Assembly: GCA_017354895.1 (NCBI GenBank)
Contig: CP071493.1
Location: 1,054,001-1,118,000 of the forward strand
Direction of reading: 5' to 3'
DNA length: 64,000 nt
Source: Podospora comata
Taxonomy: Eukaryota > Ascomycota > Sordariomycetes > Sordariales > Podosporaceae
In this document: piece by piece, positions 56,404-64,000 of the stretch
Layout of the letters: each line of letters starts with the position of its first letter
Position numbering within the stretch: position 1 is the stretch's first letter
Translations under genes and position numbers: made by a program
The notes under the pieces: generated by a model
What the model saw: the letters and a program-made list of their open reading frames with translations, nothing else
What the model was told of the DNA's origin: nothing
The model's database searches: none

Positions 56404-57417
56404 ATGGAGCCCGTTCCTGAGACAGAGCGAATGGAGGAGTTTCGGCCCACGTCTCTCCCCTCATCAAGAGCGTCGTCTTCTGCTTCGGCGACTCCATCTA
56501 CGTTGACGCCAGTCGGCCCTCCGGAATTCGACTACCTGCGAAAGCCTCCCACGATCCGCCGATCGACCGATCCCTCACCTTCGTCCTCACCAATTTCTCC
56601 AACATGGACACCTGGGTCTTTGCTCACATACCGTCCTCGTGCATCCTCGCCGCTGTCTAGCAACCACGTGCGATCCAGGTCGGCCGCAAGCCTGGCCCCG
56701 CCGCCCATGGTGCGCACACAGTCGATGCCAGGAATCAATGGCGGTGGTCACTTTTCATTGTCGCCTCAGTTTCGTCCTTCGAGCCCTGCAGGATCTCCCA
56801 GTCGCATTAGGATCCCCCGAAAGCCGGTTGACGAAGCCTTTCCCACATCGCCAACCCGGATTTCGGTTCACGACCCTGAGCGGAAGCTTGCGGAGAGGAA
56901 CAGTTCGCCCAACCTGGCTCTGAGCTTAACATCTTCAGCCACTATTCCCAAGCTACGGCGGCCGGCCTCTCCCCTTCGCCAAATGGCTGTTCCCGGCGCG
57001 GGCTCGTTTCCGGTCAATGGCCCTCTTACTTCATCTGCAGTTGCCACATCGCCGTCTTACCGCGCGTATGATGCGTTTTCTAGCACTTCCACCTTTTCGA
57101 CATATCCATCATCATCTGTCCCGTCTACCCCAACTTCACTTCGATCCAGAAGCCCCAGTATTTCCAGTCTTGAAACCATCCCAGACTCACCAGATGCAGA
57201 GGAGGCAGCTTTGGAGGCTGAGAGGATAGCGCAGCTCAAGGCAGCAGCGGAGGCAGCTGAAGGCGGCGAGGAAGAGAAAGGAAGGAGCAGTCTTGATGGC
57301 CCATCTCGTGGTAGGACCCTGAGTGGTTTCAGCTCCCGGGACAAGCGGAAGCGGTGGAGTGTATGTGGTGCCGAGAGACGACAGGACTTGGATTTGGAGA
57401 CGATTTGGGAGGATTGA
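56404..57417 (+). CDS. Ser/Pro-rich, intrinsically disordered protein
   Basis: 337 aa, single exon, unknown function. Almost entirely Ser/Pro/Arg-rich with many SP and TP sites (proline-directed kinase or 14-3-3-like sites) and no folded domain. Two segments look conserved: SPSISSLETIPDSPDAEEAA followed by a short Ala/Glu helix (about 260-290), and the end KRKRWSVCGAERRQDLDLET-type tail. The layout matches the fungal proteins often labelled basic proline-rich. The ATG has CAATTCACC before it, a good fungal start context. Confidence 0.8.
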   Translation: MEPVPETERMEEFRPTSLPSSRASSSASATPSTLTPVGPPEFDYLRKPPTIRRSTDPSPSSSPISPTWTPGSLLTYRPRASSPLSSNHVRSRSAASLAPPPMVRTQSMPGINGGGHFSLSPQFRPSSPAGSPSRIRIPRKPVDEAFPTSPTRISVHDPERKLAERNSSPNLALSLTSSATIPKLRRPASPLRQMAVPGAGSFPVNGPLTSSAVATSPSYRAYDAFSSTSTFSTYPSSSVPSTPTSLRSRSPSISSLETIPDSPDAEEAALEAERIAQLKAAAEAAEGGEEEKGRSSLDGPSRGRTLSGFSSRDKRKRWSVCGAERRQDLDLETIWED

Positions 57418-57483
57418 AACCCCCAGAGCATTGAAACAAGAGCTGGGGAGACAACCGGAATGGTTGTATTGCATCATCTTTGA

Positions 57484-57514
57484 CATCATCATCATCATCA
57501 TCATCATCATCATA
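57484..57514 (+). repeat. (ATC)10 microsatellite
   Basis: About ten ATC units just 3' of the Ser/Pro-rich gene stop codon. Confidence 0.9.
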
Positions 57515-57566
57515 AGGGCGGCGCTTACCAGTCTGTTTTTCAAACGGATGACTGTTGGTAATTCGG

Positions 57567-57568
<2 letters not shown>

Positions 57569-57607
<39 letters not shown>
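57569..57607 (+). repeat. poly-T tract, 39 nt
   Basis: Uninterrupted run of 39 T residues. Its exact length should be treated as uncertain, since such runs are often misread in sequencing. Confidence 0.85.
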
Positions 57608-57610
<3 letters not shown>

Positions 57611-58065
57611 TCGTCTTTCTTTTGTTCTGGCAAAGGGTCAACATTGTCGGCGTTCTGTAACTCATTGATCTGATACCCTTCTGCATCAAGCACCGTGGAA
57701 GATTTGCCGCGCGAAAGTAGCTAGGCAATTTCGGGCGAGAAAGGGATTCGTCTATTGTTATTTGCATTCTCTGAACGAGCATCAATTGAGAAGCGGCCAT
57801 TACAGTGCATATGGTTTTGTCAAGGGGCTCATTCTAGGGTTGCATGGCAGTATGTCTCGTCTGGCTGCGTGGGATATTCATCCCTAAATAGCGGCAATGT
57901 ATATTTTATCTGTTCCGCATTACACTTGAATTGTGCCCTCGATTCCAAGCTCTCCCTGGTGATCATCCCCTTTTTTGACACGAACTGTATAATACGATGC
58001 ATTTGCCATGCCGAGAAGAGTACTGAAGCAGATCATCAGAGGCGCTTCTCTAACTACGACACATC

Positions 58066-59203
58066 ATGCAACTCCCACTTCTTTTCGGCGCCTTGATTGT
58101 CCTAATCAGGACCGTGGACGCTGCACCACACTTGGTGAGATGTATTGTGCCCGGGACATGAGAGTGAAATCTAACTTTTGCAACAGGGGAGGAATCATGC
58201 TCGATCTCACCAGCTACTTCAAGAGTTGCACCAGGCTTTGACGACATCTTCCACCACAACCACAGCAGAGCTTTCCACCCTCACGGTGATACCGAGCTAC
58301 ATGGCGTCTGCTGAGGTAGCTGGCGGTGTGACGGTGACGTTCCCCGGTGCCGCGGCCGCTCTGGCGGTATCAGCAGGAGTAGTGATCCTGAATCCACTGA
58401 ACCCTCTCCTCGGTATCACGAGACCAACCAGTGTGACCTCAGAGCCAGTGGCTACAACCAGTTCAACTACTGTTGAGCCATCTATTTTCCGGTCTGCCAC
58501 TTCAACAACCACCGTCACGCCTCGTAGCTCAACCCCCAGCAGCTGCCTCTCCGCCACCACGAGTTTGATCACTCTGACAGAGACAGTCGACATCACCGTC
58601 TCCACCACCGCCCCGGCTGTCACCGTCACCGTCACCGTCACCCCCCCCTCTTCCTGCTCCTCCTCAACCACCACCTCAACAACAACCTCCACATCAACCA
58701 GCACCATCACCCTCCGCCGCGTGACTTCTGCCTCTTCCTCTTTCACAACCTCCACCACAACGACTCCCCCAACAACAACAAAAACAACAACAACAAGAAG
58801 ATCAACCGCCTCCATCACCACAACAAGATCACCGGTCCCCTTGACAACACGACCAACCACCACCACTACCACATCAACCCGCACACCAACAACCACCAGC
58901 ACCAGGCCCGCAACCACCAGTGAACAAAGCACCTTTTTTGTGTCCTTGTTTTACAACCCCCCAGGCAGACCAGCAGTTACTAACTCTGTGTCTACGTCAA
59001 CAACGCTGGAAATCGTCAAGACGACGACCACGTCGGCGGCGGAGGCCTTGGAGTTTGTGGCTGCTACGCCTGTCCCTACGCCCACCATTGAGGTCGAGGA
59101 TCCCGATTGCACAGAGTCTGCTGGGTTTGCAAAGGGGTTCGGAAAGGGAAGGGGTGGGCGGGCTTGGGGACGGAAGGGGGATTGGGGGGTGGATGAGGAG
59201 TGA
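58066..59203 (+). CDS. mucin-like secreted Ser/Thr-rich protein
   Basis: 361 aa, two exons (58066-58134, 58187-59203). Exon 1 encodes a clear signal peptide (QLPLLFGALIVLIRTVDA, cleavage probably after VDA), found only by splicing over the 52-nt intron with a CTAAC branch site. The mature chain is mostly Thr/Ser with TTTTT and TVTVTVT blocks, as in heavily O-glycosylated wall or secreted proteins, with a few Cys (SSCLS, SSCSS). The C-terminal about 45 residues differ: acidic (EVEDPDC) then Gly/Lys-rich (FGKGRGGRAWGRKGDWG). No C-terminal hydrophobic tail, so no GPI anchor. Function unknown; hydrophobin or adhesin roles are not supported. Confidence 0.85.
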
Positions 59204-59364
59204 ATGTGTAAGAGATGGGATGGGACTCGGGGGCTAATATGTATGGATGTTGGCGGGAGGGTAATATTGTAATACCTAATGTCACGGAGATGAGCAGCCG
59301 TGCATGAAGAGATTTGAAGTGATTTTCATTGCTTAAAGAAAGGGTATGTAAACTACCTCCCTCA

Positions 59365-59546
59365 CCACAAAATAATTGAGACAATACAGTAGGTTTACAT
59401 GCCTTAAAAGGATAGTCCATAAGCCTTTAAAGATAGTTTACAATAGGCCTTAAAAAATAGTTCACAAGGCTTCAAAAATAACTTTTGATGTATAGTTTAT
59501 AGTATAGTATAGGTTAACTTACTTTAGTGTCTCAATTGTTTTGTGG
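59365..59546. mobile_element. MITE-like inverted-repeat element
   Basis: Inverted repeats: left CCACAAAATAATTGAGACA and, read from the other strand, right CCACAAAACAATTGAGACA, extending with about 70% match for another 14 nt (left TACAGTAGGTTTA, right TAAAGTAAGTTAA). Weaker similarity continues outward on both sides to about 59344 and 59564 (TGTAAACTACC and TGTAGGTAGTC). The interior is non-coding and AT-rich with four degenerate 22-24 nt units. About 180-220 bp, no transposase. This fits a miniature inverted-repeat transposable element; a clear target duplication was not found, so the exact ends are open. Confidence 0.7.
59401..59490 (+). repeat. degenerate 22-24 bp tandem repeat, four units
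   Basis: Units begin GCCTTAAAAGGATAGTC, GCCTTTAAAGATAGTTTAC, GCCTTAAAAAATAGTTCAC and GCTTCAAAAATAAC, inside the MITE-like element. Confidence 0.65.
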
Positions 59547-59779
59547 GCAGGGTGACTACCTACAGACGATTACCTCGTTAAATATCCGGTCCTTGTTGCT
59601 ACCTCAAAACAAAGAGCTCGATGGTTATCACCCCCAACATTGCCCTTGGAGCCGCCAGTGACGAACCACCAGTAATAAAAAAAAGCACATCCCGGGTATC
59701 CAGTGTACTGTGTGCCCAAATCGGTGAAGCTTCTACACACCTAACACCCACCAAGCGTCAACCACCCTCCCCCCCACCC

Positions 59780-59835
59780 CCAAAAAAAATATAAAAAAAA
59801 TAAAAATAAAAATAAAAATAAAAATTCAAAAAAAT
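59780..59835 (+). repeat. A-rich (TAAAAA)n tract
   Basis: About 56 nt of AAAAAT units following a C-rich run. Confidence 0.85.
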
Positions 59836-59931
59836 TCAACATTCCCCAACGCCATATTAGATCATCCGCGCTCCTTCGCACCATCGACTTCATCCTCCCC
59901 TTCCGTTGCATACCTTCACCCCCCCCCTCTG

Positions 59932-60376
59932 TTACTTATACTGCATCTGCCCATTAGGCGGCGGTGGCCCATGTCCCCATCCTTGATTCCCCTGCCCGGG
60001 AGGCGGAGGCTGCATCGGTATCCCCTGCCCCCCTCCCCCGCGCATCTGCTGAACATCCTGTCGGTGCGAAAGCGGCTGCGAATAGTTGCACACCCGGCAG
60101 CTGACATCTTCGTAGCCCTTCATGGAAAGAGGGATGACGGGCTACATCATTTTGCGCATACATGTCAGTAACTAACCAACCTTCATGGATCGACGATTGA
60201 GCAGGGAACGGGGATATGATTCAAAAACATACCACAAAGCAAAAGGTAAACCAGGGATGCGACTTGATGACAGAGGCCGAGTAGTTGCCGCAGTTGTGGC
60301 AGCGGCAGACGATTCCTTCGTACCCTTCGACTTCCTTGCGGAACGTGTGTTCGCCACACGTGAATATCAAACACAT
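59932..60376 (-). CDS. small zinc-ribbon protein (zinc-ribbon_15 type)
   Basis: 117 aa from two exons (60376-60233, 60141-59932); neither exon alone gives a meaningful frame from its own ATG. Two Cys pairs, CRCHNCGN (about 24-31) and SCRVCNYS (about 61-68), flank a hydrophobic stretch with WFTFCFV joined by the splice to PVIPLS. This is the pattern of an uncharacterised fungal zinc-ribbon family. The C-terminus is a Gly/Pro/Gln-rich tail. The 91-nt intron (donor GTATGT, branch TACTGAC, acceptor GTAG) sits between the two Cys pairs. The hydrophobic segment between zinc knuckles suggests membrane contact, which is inference. Divergent from Rpp1, about 0.66 kb between starts. Confidence 0.85.
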
Positions 60377-60804
60377 GGTGACGGTTGCTGAGCTATACTA
60401 TGTTGCGATGCGCCGTTGGTGTATATAGAGTAGTTGATGGTGGAGTATACGGAGTAGAGCTAGGTAGAGCTGTCGGTGTTGATGAATCTGATGGAAGGTG
60501 GTTGTCAGAGAAAGGATGAACCTGTTCGATTTAATCTCGGGAAGGTTGAAATGACGAAGACGCTCTGGGGGTTGCCGCTTTGCGTGTTCCAACGTGGCTG
60601 TGTTTCCGATTGCGCAGAGTGCAGAGCGAGGAAGACACGGGAAGCTCCCGCCAAGAAGCTTGGGGATCTCGGCACCCACGCATGTGCTTTATACACTGAT
60701 TGGATGAAAGCGGAAGCTTGGCAGGTGGGAGCTCTCCACACCTGTCAACCCCACTAAAAAGTCCAAAACTTTGATGAAGCGCCAAAGCAGCTTGGGGATG
60801 GCAT

Positions 60805-60893
60805 TTCATTGAATCTGCATCGAACTAACCATTGACATTCTTACCAACGACACTCGCGACGGTTGAACCATTGAGCTACGGGCGCGCTTTTAT
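60805..60893 (-). pseudogene. tRNA-like relic
   Basis: Read on the minus strand it opens GCGCGCCCGTAGCTCAATGG, a normal tRNA 5' half with A box, and later has TTCGATGC like a T loop, but no 3' acceptor strand complementary to the start is present. Probably a decayed tRNA or tRNA-derived repeat. Confidence 0.4.
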
Positions 60894-60947
60894 AACCTGA
60901 GACTACGTTAGAAACCTTAGACCGCCACGATACTTTTTTATACTTTT

Positions 60948-60955
60948 TATATAAA
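60948..60955 (+). promoter_or_regulatory. TATA box of Rpp1
   Basis: TATATAAA 83 bp upstream of the Rpp1 start codon, a good distance for a TATA-directed start followed by a short leader. Confidence 0.6.
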
Positions 60956-61037
60956 CCGGCAGCATCAATTCGAACCTCGACGACACGCGACTGGACTACA
61001 CCACCGCTGATCACATACTGTCTCGAGTCCCCCCACC

Positions 61038-62057
61038 ATGCTCTACGACCTTAACATCGCCTGGTCCCCAGGCCTCTCCCCCTCCGACCTCCAAAACACC
61101 CTCCGCCTCTCCAAAACCCTCGGCTACGACGTAGTAGCCCTCAACAACACCATTACCGGCTCCCAAATCCCATGCTCGCCCAGCCCAATAACCAACCCCA
61201 TCCCCATCCTCAACCCACAACAACCAGCCGGTGGTGGCGGTGCTCCCTCCTCAATAACAACCCCCTCAACAACAGCCTCCTCCTCCCTCCCCTCCTCCTC
61301 CCTCCCCACCATCCTCCGCCGTGCAACCCTCGAAATCACCGACCCAGCCACAACCAACTACCGCCTCCCCGACTTCACCCGCGCCTACGACCTCCTCGCC
61401 CTCCGCCCAACATCCGACAGGTCCTTCACCTGGGCCTGCAACAACACCACCGACCCGCCCGCCCTCATCTCCCTTGATCTGACACGTCCGTTGGGGTACC
61501 ACATCCACCCCCGCACCGCCATGGCGGCCGTCCACCGAGGGAGCAGATTCGAAGTCTGCTACAGCCAGGCTGTTCAGCTCTCGTCTTTGAACCCAGAGTC
61601 GGCGCGGGCGAGGAGCATCTTTATCGGGAACGTGCAGAGTCTGGTCCGGGCGACGAAGGGGAGGGGGATAGTGATTTCTAGCGAGGCGAAATCGGCTTTG
61701 GGCCTGAGGGGGCCGGCGGATGTGGTGAATTTGATGGCTGTTTGGGGGTTGGGGCCGGAGAGGGGGTTTGAGGGGTTGGGGACGGGGGCGAGGGCAGTGG
61801 TGGTGAATGAGGGGGTGAGGAGAAGGGGGTTTAGGGGGGTGGTGGATATTGTGAGTGTTGCGGAGGGGGGACCGGAGAGGGCGAAGGGGGAGGAGGAGGA
61901 GACAAATGGGAAGCAGGGGAAGAAGGGGCAGCAGCAGCAGGGACAGGGGCAGAAGAGGAAGAATAATGATAAGGGTGGTGGTGGTGGGATTGGGGGTGGT
62001 GGTGGTGGTGGGCAGCAGAAGAATAACAAGAAAATGAGGAAGGAGGGGATGGCATGA
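61038..62057 (+). CDS. RNase P/MRP protein subunit p30 (Rpp1)
   Basis: Subunit of nuclear RNase P and MRP, which trim tRNA 5' leaders and pre-rRNA. 339 aa, single exon. Family marks: the N-terminal MLYDLNIAW strand; the SKTLGYDVVALN region; a Pro/Ser-rich insert (about 55-90); RRATLEITDP; FTRAYDLLALRPTSDRSF; LISLDLTRPLGYHI; FEVCYSQAVQ; and ISSEAKSALGLRGPADVVNL. These outline the TIM-barrel-like p30 fold. The C-terminal 60 residues are low-complexity Gln/Lys/Gly ending in a Lys-rich tail, probably RNA-contacting or nuclear-localising, which is inference. Its position beside tRNA-like relics is likely chance. Confidence 0.93.
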   Translation: MLYDLNIAWSPGLSPSDLQNTLRLSKTLGYDVVALNNTITGSQIPCSPSPITNPIPILNPQQPAGGGGAPSSITTPSTTASSSLPSSSLPTILRRATLEITDPATTNYRLPDFTRAYDLLALRPTSDRSFTWACNNTTDPPALISLDLTRPLGYHIHPRTAMAAVHRGSRFEVCYSQAVQLSSLNPESARARSIFIGNVQSLVRATKGRGIVISSEAKSALGLRGPADVVNLMAVWGLGPERGFEGLGTGARAVVVNEGVRRRGFRGVVDIVSVAEGGPERAKGEEEETNGKQGKKGQQQQGQGQKRKNNDKGGGGGIGGGGGGGQQKNNKKMRKEGMA

Positions 62058-62493
62058 GTGTTTGTGAGATAGGGCTTGAGAGATAGAGGCATTTGATACC
62101 CCCATTTTGAAGACGTTTTGACGTGTTCAAGTACCCAGGCCTGTGTTCTGGCTCTGTTGACTCTCTTGTCAGGCATCATAACTGCTACGAAACAGCACAT
62201 TCACCAAGAACAAACAAAGAATGATGTTGAGAACACAGGAGACTTGCTCCTTTCCCCCTCTTCCATTCCAAAAAAAAAAAAAAAACATCTAATAAACAAA
62301 CAAAACGAACGTCAACCCAGAAGAAGTCGCTATATATACAAAGTTCAAAACTCCCTCGTTCTTTCATATCATTAAAAAAAAAAAGTCCTGCCTCGTACAT
62401 TTCCCCTTCATATGTGTCTTTTAAACTTTATGTAGTATATGTACCATCAGAGAGATGTCTTCTTTGCACATCTATTTCCTCCTTGGGGTTGTT
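62058..62493. other. convergent spacer, Rpp1 / secreted protein
   Basis: 436 bp with A-runs at about 62270-62285 and 62373-62383; 3' UTR-type DNA, no gene. Confidence 0.55.
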
Positions 62494-64000
62494 TTAAATG
62501 GCAACAGCAGCAGCAGCAGCAGTAGCCTGCACCAATCCCCCCAAGTTCAACTGGCTCTCCAGCTTCACACCCTCCAGGTCGATATCCACCACCGGCACAG
62601 CAGCACCACCATTATTCACGCCCTCTGCCGCACCGTTCGCAACGGCTGGTGTGGTGGCTGCCGGTGGGGGCGGGGCCTCGGCCGAGGCGATGGGGATGAG
62701 GCTTGCGACACCGCCAAAGGCCCCTTCTGGGATCAAGGGGACGGTGGGGGTGGGGTTTGCGAGGCTGAGGGTCGAGTCCAGGGATGAGGCGGCTGCTGGT
62801 GGGGGTGGGGTTGTTGCTACTCTGGTCAGCATCACTCTAGATGATTTTTTCTTTTTAAAAAAAAAGGGGGTAGGTAACTTACGAGCAGCGGTTTCCTCTG
62901 CTGGGGCGGACTCCTCAGCAGGTGTAGTCTCTGCCGGAGCGGCGCCCTCGGTGGAAGTGGGGGTTTCGACTGGGAGGGCCTCAGCGGTAGAGGATTCCAA
63001 ACCCGGGAGGGGTGTAAGAGAGGAGGCGGCGTCGCCTGCGTTGGGGTCTAGGCCGGGGAGAGGGGCGAGGGTGGGTTCAGCGCCTGCTTCGGCGGCGGTG
63101 GTGGTGGTGCTCTCTGAAAGGACAACGCCGGGCACGGGGTCGACGGTGGGCTCGGCGGCGGCGGGTTCTTCGGTGGAGAGGCCGGGAGGAGGGAGGAGCT
63201 CGGGGTTGCCTTCGGCTGGGGGGTTGGCGTCTTCGGTCGGGAGAGGGAGAAGGGTGTCAGGTGCGTCACTACCGGCGGCGGGGGCTTCGGTGACGGCGGG
63301 ATCGGCAGCGGCAGGGTCGGTCACGACTGGGTCAGCAGCGGGTGGTGCCTCCTCGGTTGGAACCGCAGGAGGGGCGGTTTCAACCGCGCTGGTGACAATG
63401 GCTTCGGTAGGAACTTGCACAACAACGACACCAACACCACCCGAGGCAAGACCATCGGTGGCGGGCGTAGGCGTAGCAACCGGGTCGGCTCCGGTTTCGA
63501 TAGCTCCAACGGCTCCATCAGGAGCAGTAACCGTGGCCTCGACGCCCTCAGCGGGAGGCGGAACATCTCCCTCGCTCGGTTGAGCAGCTTCTCCCCCTTC
63601 CTGAACCTGACCATTACAGACCGTAACCGTTACCGGCGGCGCCGTGACAGTAACAGCCGCAGCACCATCCGCTCCAACAATCTCTGTGATGGTCACCGTC
63701 TCAGTCGCGTTCCCAACCGCACCCGCCGCGCCGTCACCCCCAACAGTAATAGTCTGCCGTTCCGTCTCGGTCACCGTCACCTGCTCCTGCCTCGCAACGA
63801 TGCGGTCGTAGATGCTCATGAATCCATCCGCCAAGTTTGGTGCTGACGAAGGGGCATTCTGACGACGCGCCAGTCTTGCCCCATCTCGCTCATAAACAGC
63901 TGCCTATCTCAAGTGTTAGTTCCACAATCTCAACTTTCCCACTCAGAGAAATCTCTTACCTGGGCGAGCGAGAGGGTGCCCAGGAAAAGTGCTAACGAAG
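62494..64000 (-). CDS. Ala/Pro-rich secreted protein, 5' end beyond the window
   Basis: Partial: the start codon lies outside the window. Exons seen: 64000-63960 (partial), 63903-62883 and 62816-62494. The partial exon ends SLALFLGTLSLAQ, the hydrophobic core and cleavage region of a signal peptide, so only a few codons are missing. After AVYERDGARLARRQ, whose dibasic Arg-Arg could be a Kex2 site, the chain has Thr/Val repeats (TVTAPPVTVTVC), then long Ala/Pro/Glu/Thr stretches with LPGL and PLPGL units, and a C-terminal about 60-residue region with LIPEGAFGG and VVDIDLEGVKLESQL that looks more conserved. The second intron (66 nt) is stop-free and in frame. Likely extracellular or wall-linked; function unknown. 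Confidence 0.8.

Larger units (their letters stand above)
57418..58065. other. spacer with (ATC)n and T39
   Basis: 648 bp. It holds the two simple repeats listed separately and the promoter of the mucin-like gene. No gene seen. Confidence 0.55.
59204..59931. other. convergent spacer with MITE-like element and A-rich tract
   Basis: 728 bp between the convergent mucin-like and zinc-ribbon stops. Apart from the inverted-repeat element and the A-rich tract listed separately, only 3' UTR-like DNA is seen. Confidence 0.6.
60377..61037. promoter_or_regulatory. divergent promoter, zinc-ribbon gene / Rpp1
   Basis: 661 bp between outward-facing starts. It contains the TATA element of Rpp1 and two tRNA-like relics, listed separately. 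Confidence 0.55.

Noticed and set aside
58297-58932. 211-aa Val-rich minus-strand frame
   Set aside because: Antisense of the Thr-repeat region of the mucin-like gene; Thr codons read backwards as Val/Gly.
61266-62200. 208- and 279-aa minus-strand Pro/Leu-rich frames
   Set aside because: Antisense of Rpp1, whose family identity is clear.
62498-63583. 361-aa plus-strand Ala/Gly/Ser frame
   Set aside because: Antisense to the secreted protein, which has a signal peptide and two good introns on the minus strand.

Overview
The window is nuclear DNA from a filamentous ascomycete, most likely a Sordariomycete and probably Sordariales. The evidence is the gene set: a multidomain adenylate cyclase with leucine-rich repeats, a Zn(II)2Cys6 regulator, and an RTC4-domain protein. 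Intron style agrees: introns are mostly 48-80 nt with GTRNGT donors, CTRAC-type branch sites and YAG acceptors. The taxonomic guess is an inference from gene families; no species can be named from the sequence alone.

Layout, left to right. 1-1731 is gene-free. The cAMP-signalling adenylate cyclase lies on the minus strand (8655 to 1732; four exons, 2144 aa), followed by about 3 kb of leader or promoter DNA. Next is a housekeeping block: an RTC4-domain protein (minus), dynamitin (plus), the small molybdopterin synthase subunit (plus), a small eight-cysteine single-pass membrane protein (minus), COG4 of the Golgi tethering complex (minus), and a dynamin-like GTPase (plus). A tRNA-Arg(ACG) gene with an intron, a short-chain dehydrogenase, an IQ-motif protein (plus) and a divergent kinase-like protein (minus) follow.

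From about 30.8 to 54 kb the DNA is gene-sparse. A 6 kb gene-free stretch leads to an internal-Zn2Cys6 regulator whose first coding exon appears to be the ATG alone. A 3.2 kb stretch leads to a five-exon TauD/TfdA-type dioxygenase. A 4.5 kb stretch rich in simple repeats separates that gene from a full-length ABCA-type ABC transporter (minus).

The right end carries a Ser/Pro-rich protein, a mucin-like secreted protein, a MITE-like inverted-repeat element, a small zinc-ribbon protein, RNase P/MRP subunit Rpp1 with tRNA-like relics in its promoter, and the 3' part of an Ala/Pro-rich secreted protein cut by the window edge.

I see no operon-like or clustered system. The genes look like independent housekeeping, signalling and trafficking genes: cAMP signalling, dynein/dynactin transport, Golgi tethering, membrane fission, Moco biosynthesis and tRNA processing. 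No LTR element, virus-derived sequence, CRISPR array or intact transposase gene was seen. The items most worth following up are the MITE-like element, the ATG-only exon and homeodomain-like segment of the Zn2Cys6 gene, three introns that are stop-free and a multiple of three, and the eight-cysteine protein with a dileucine tail.
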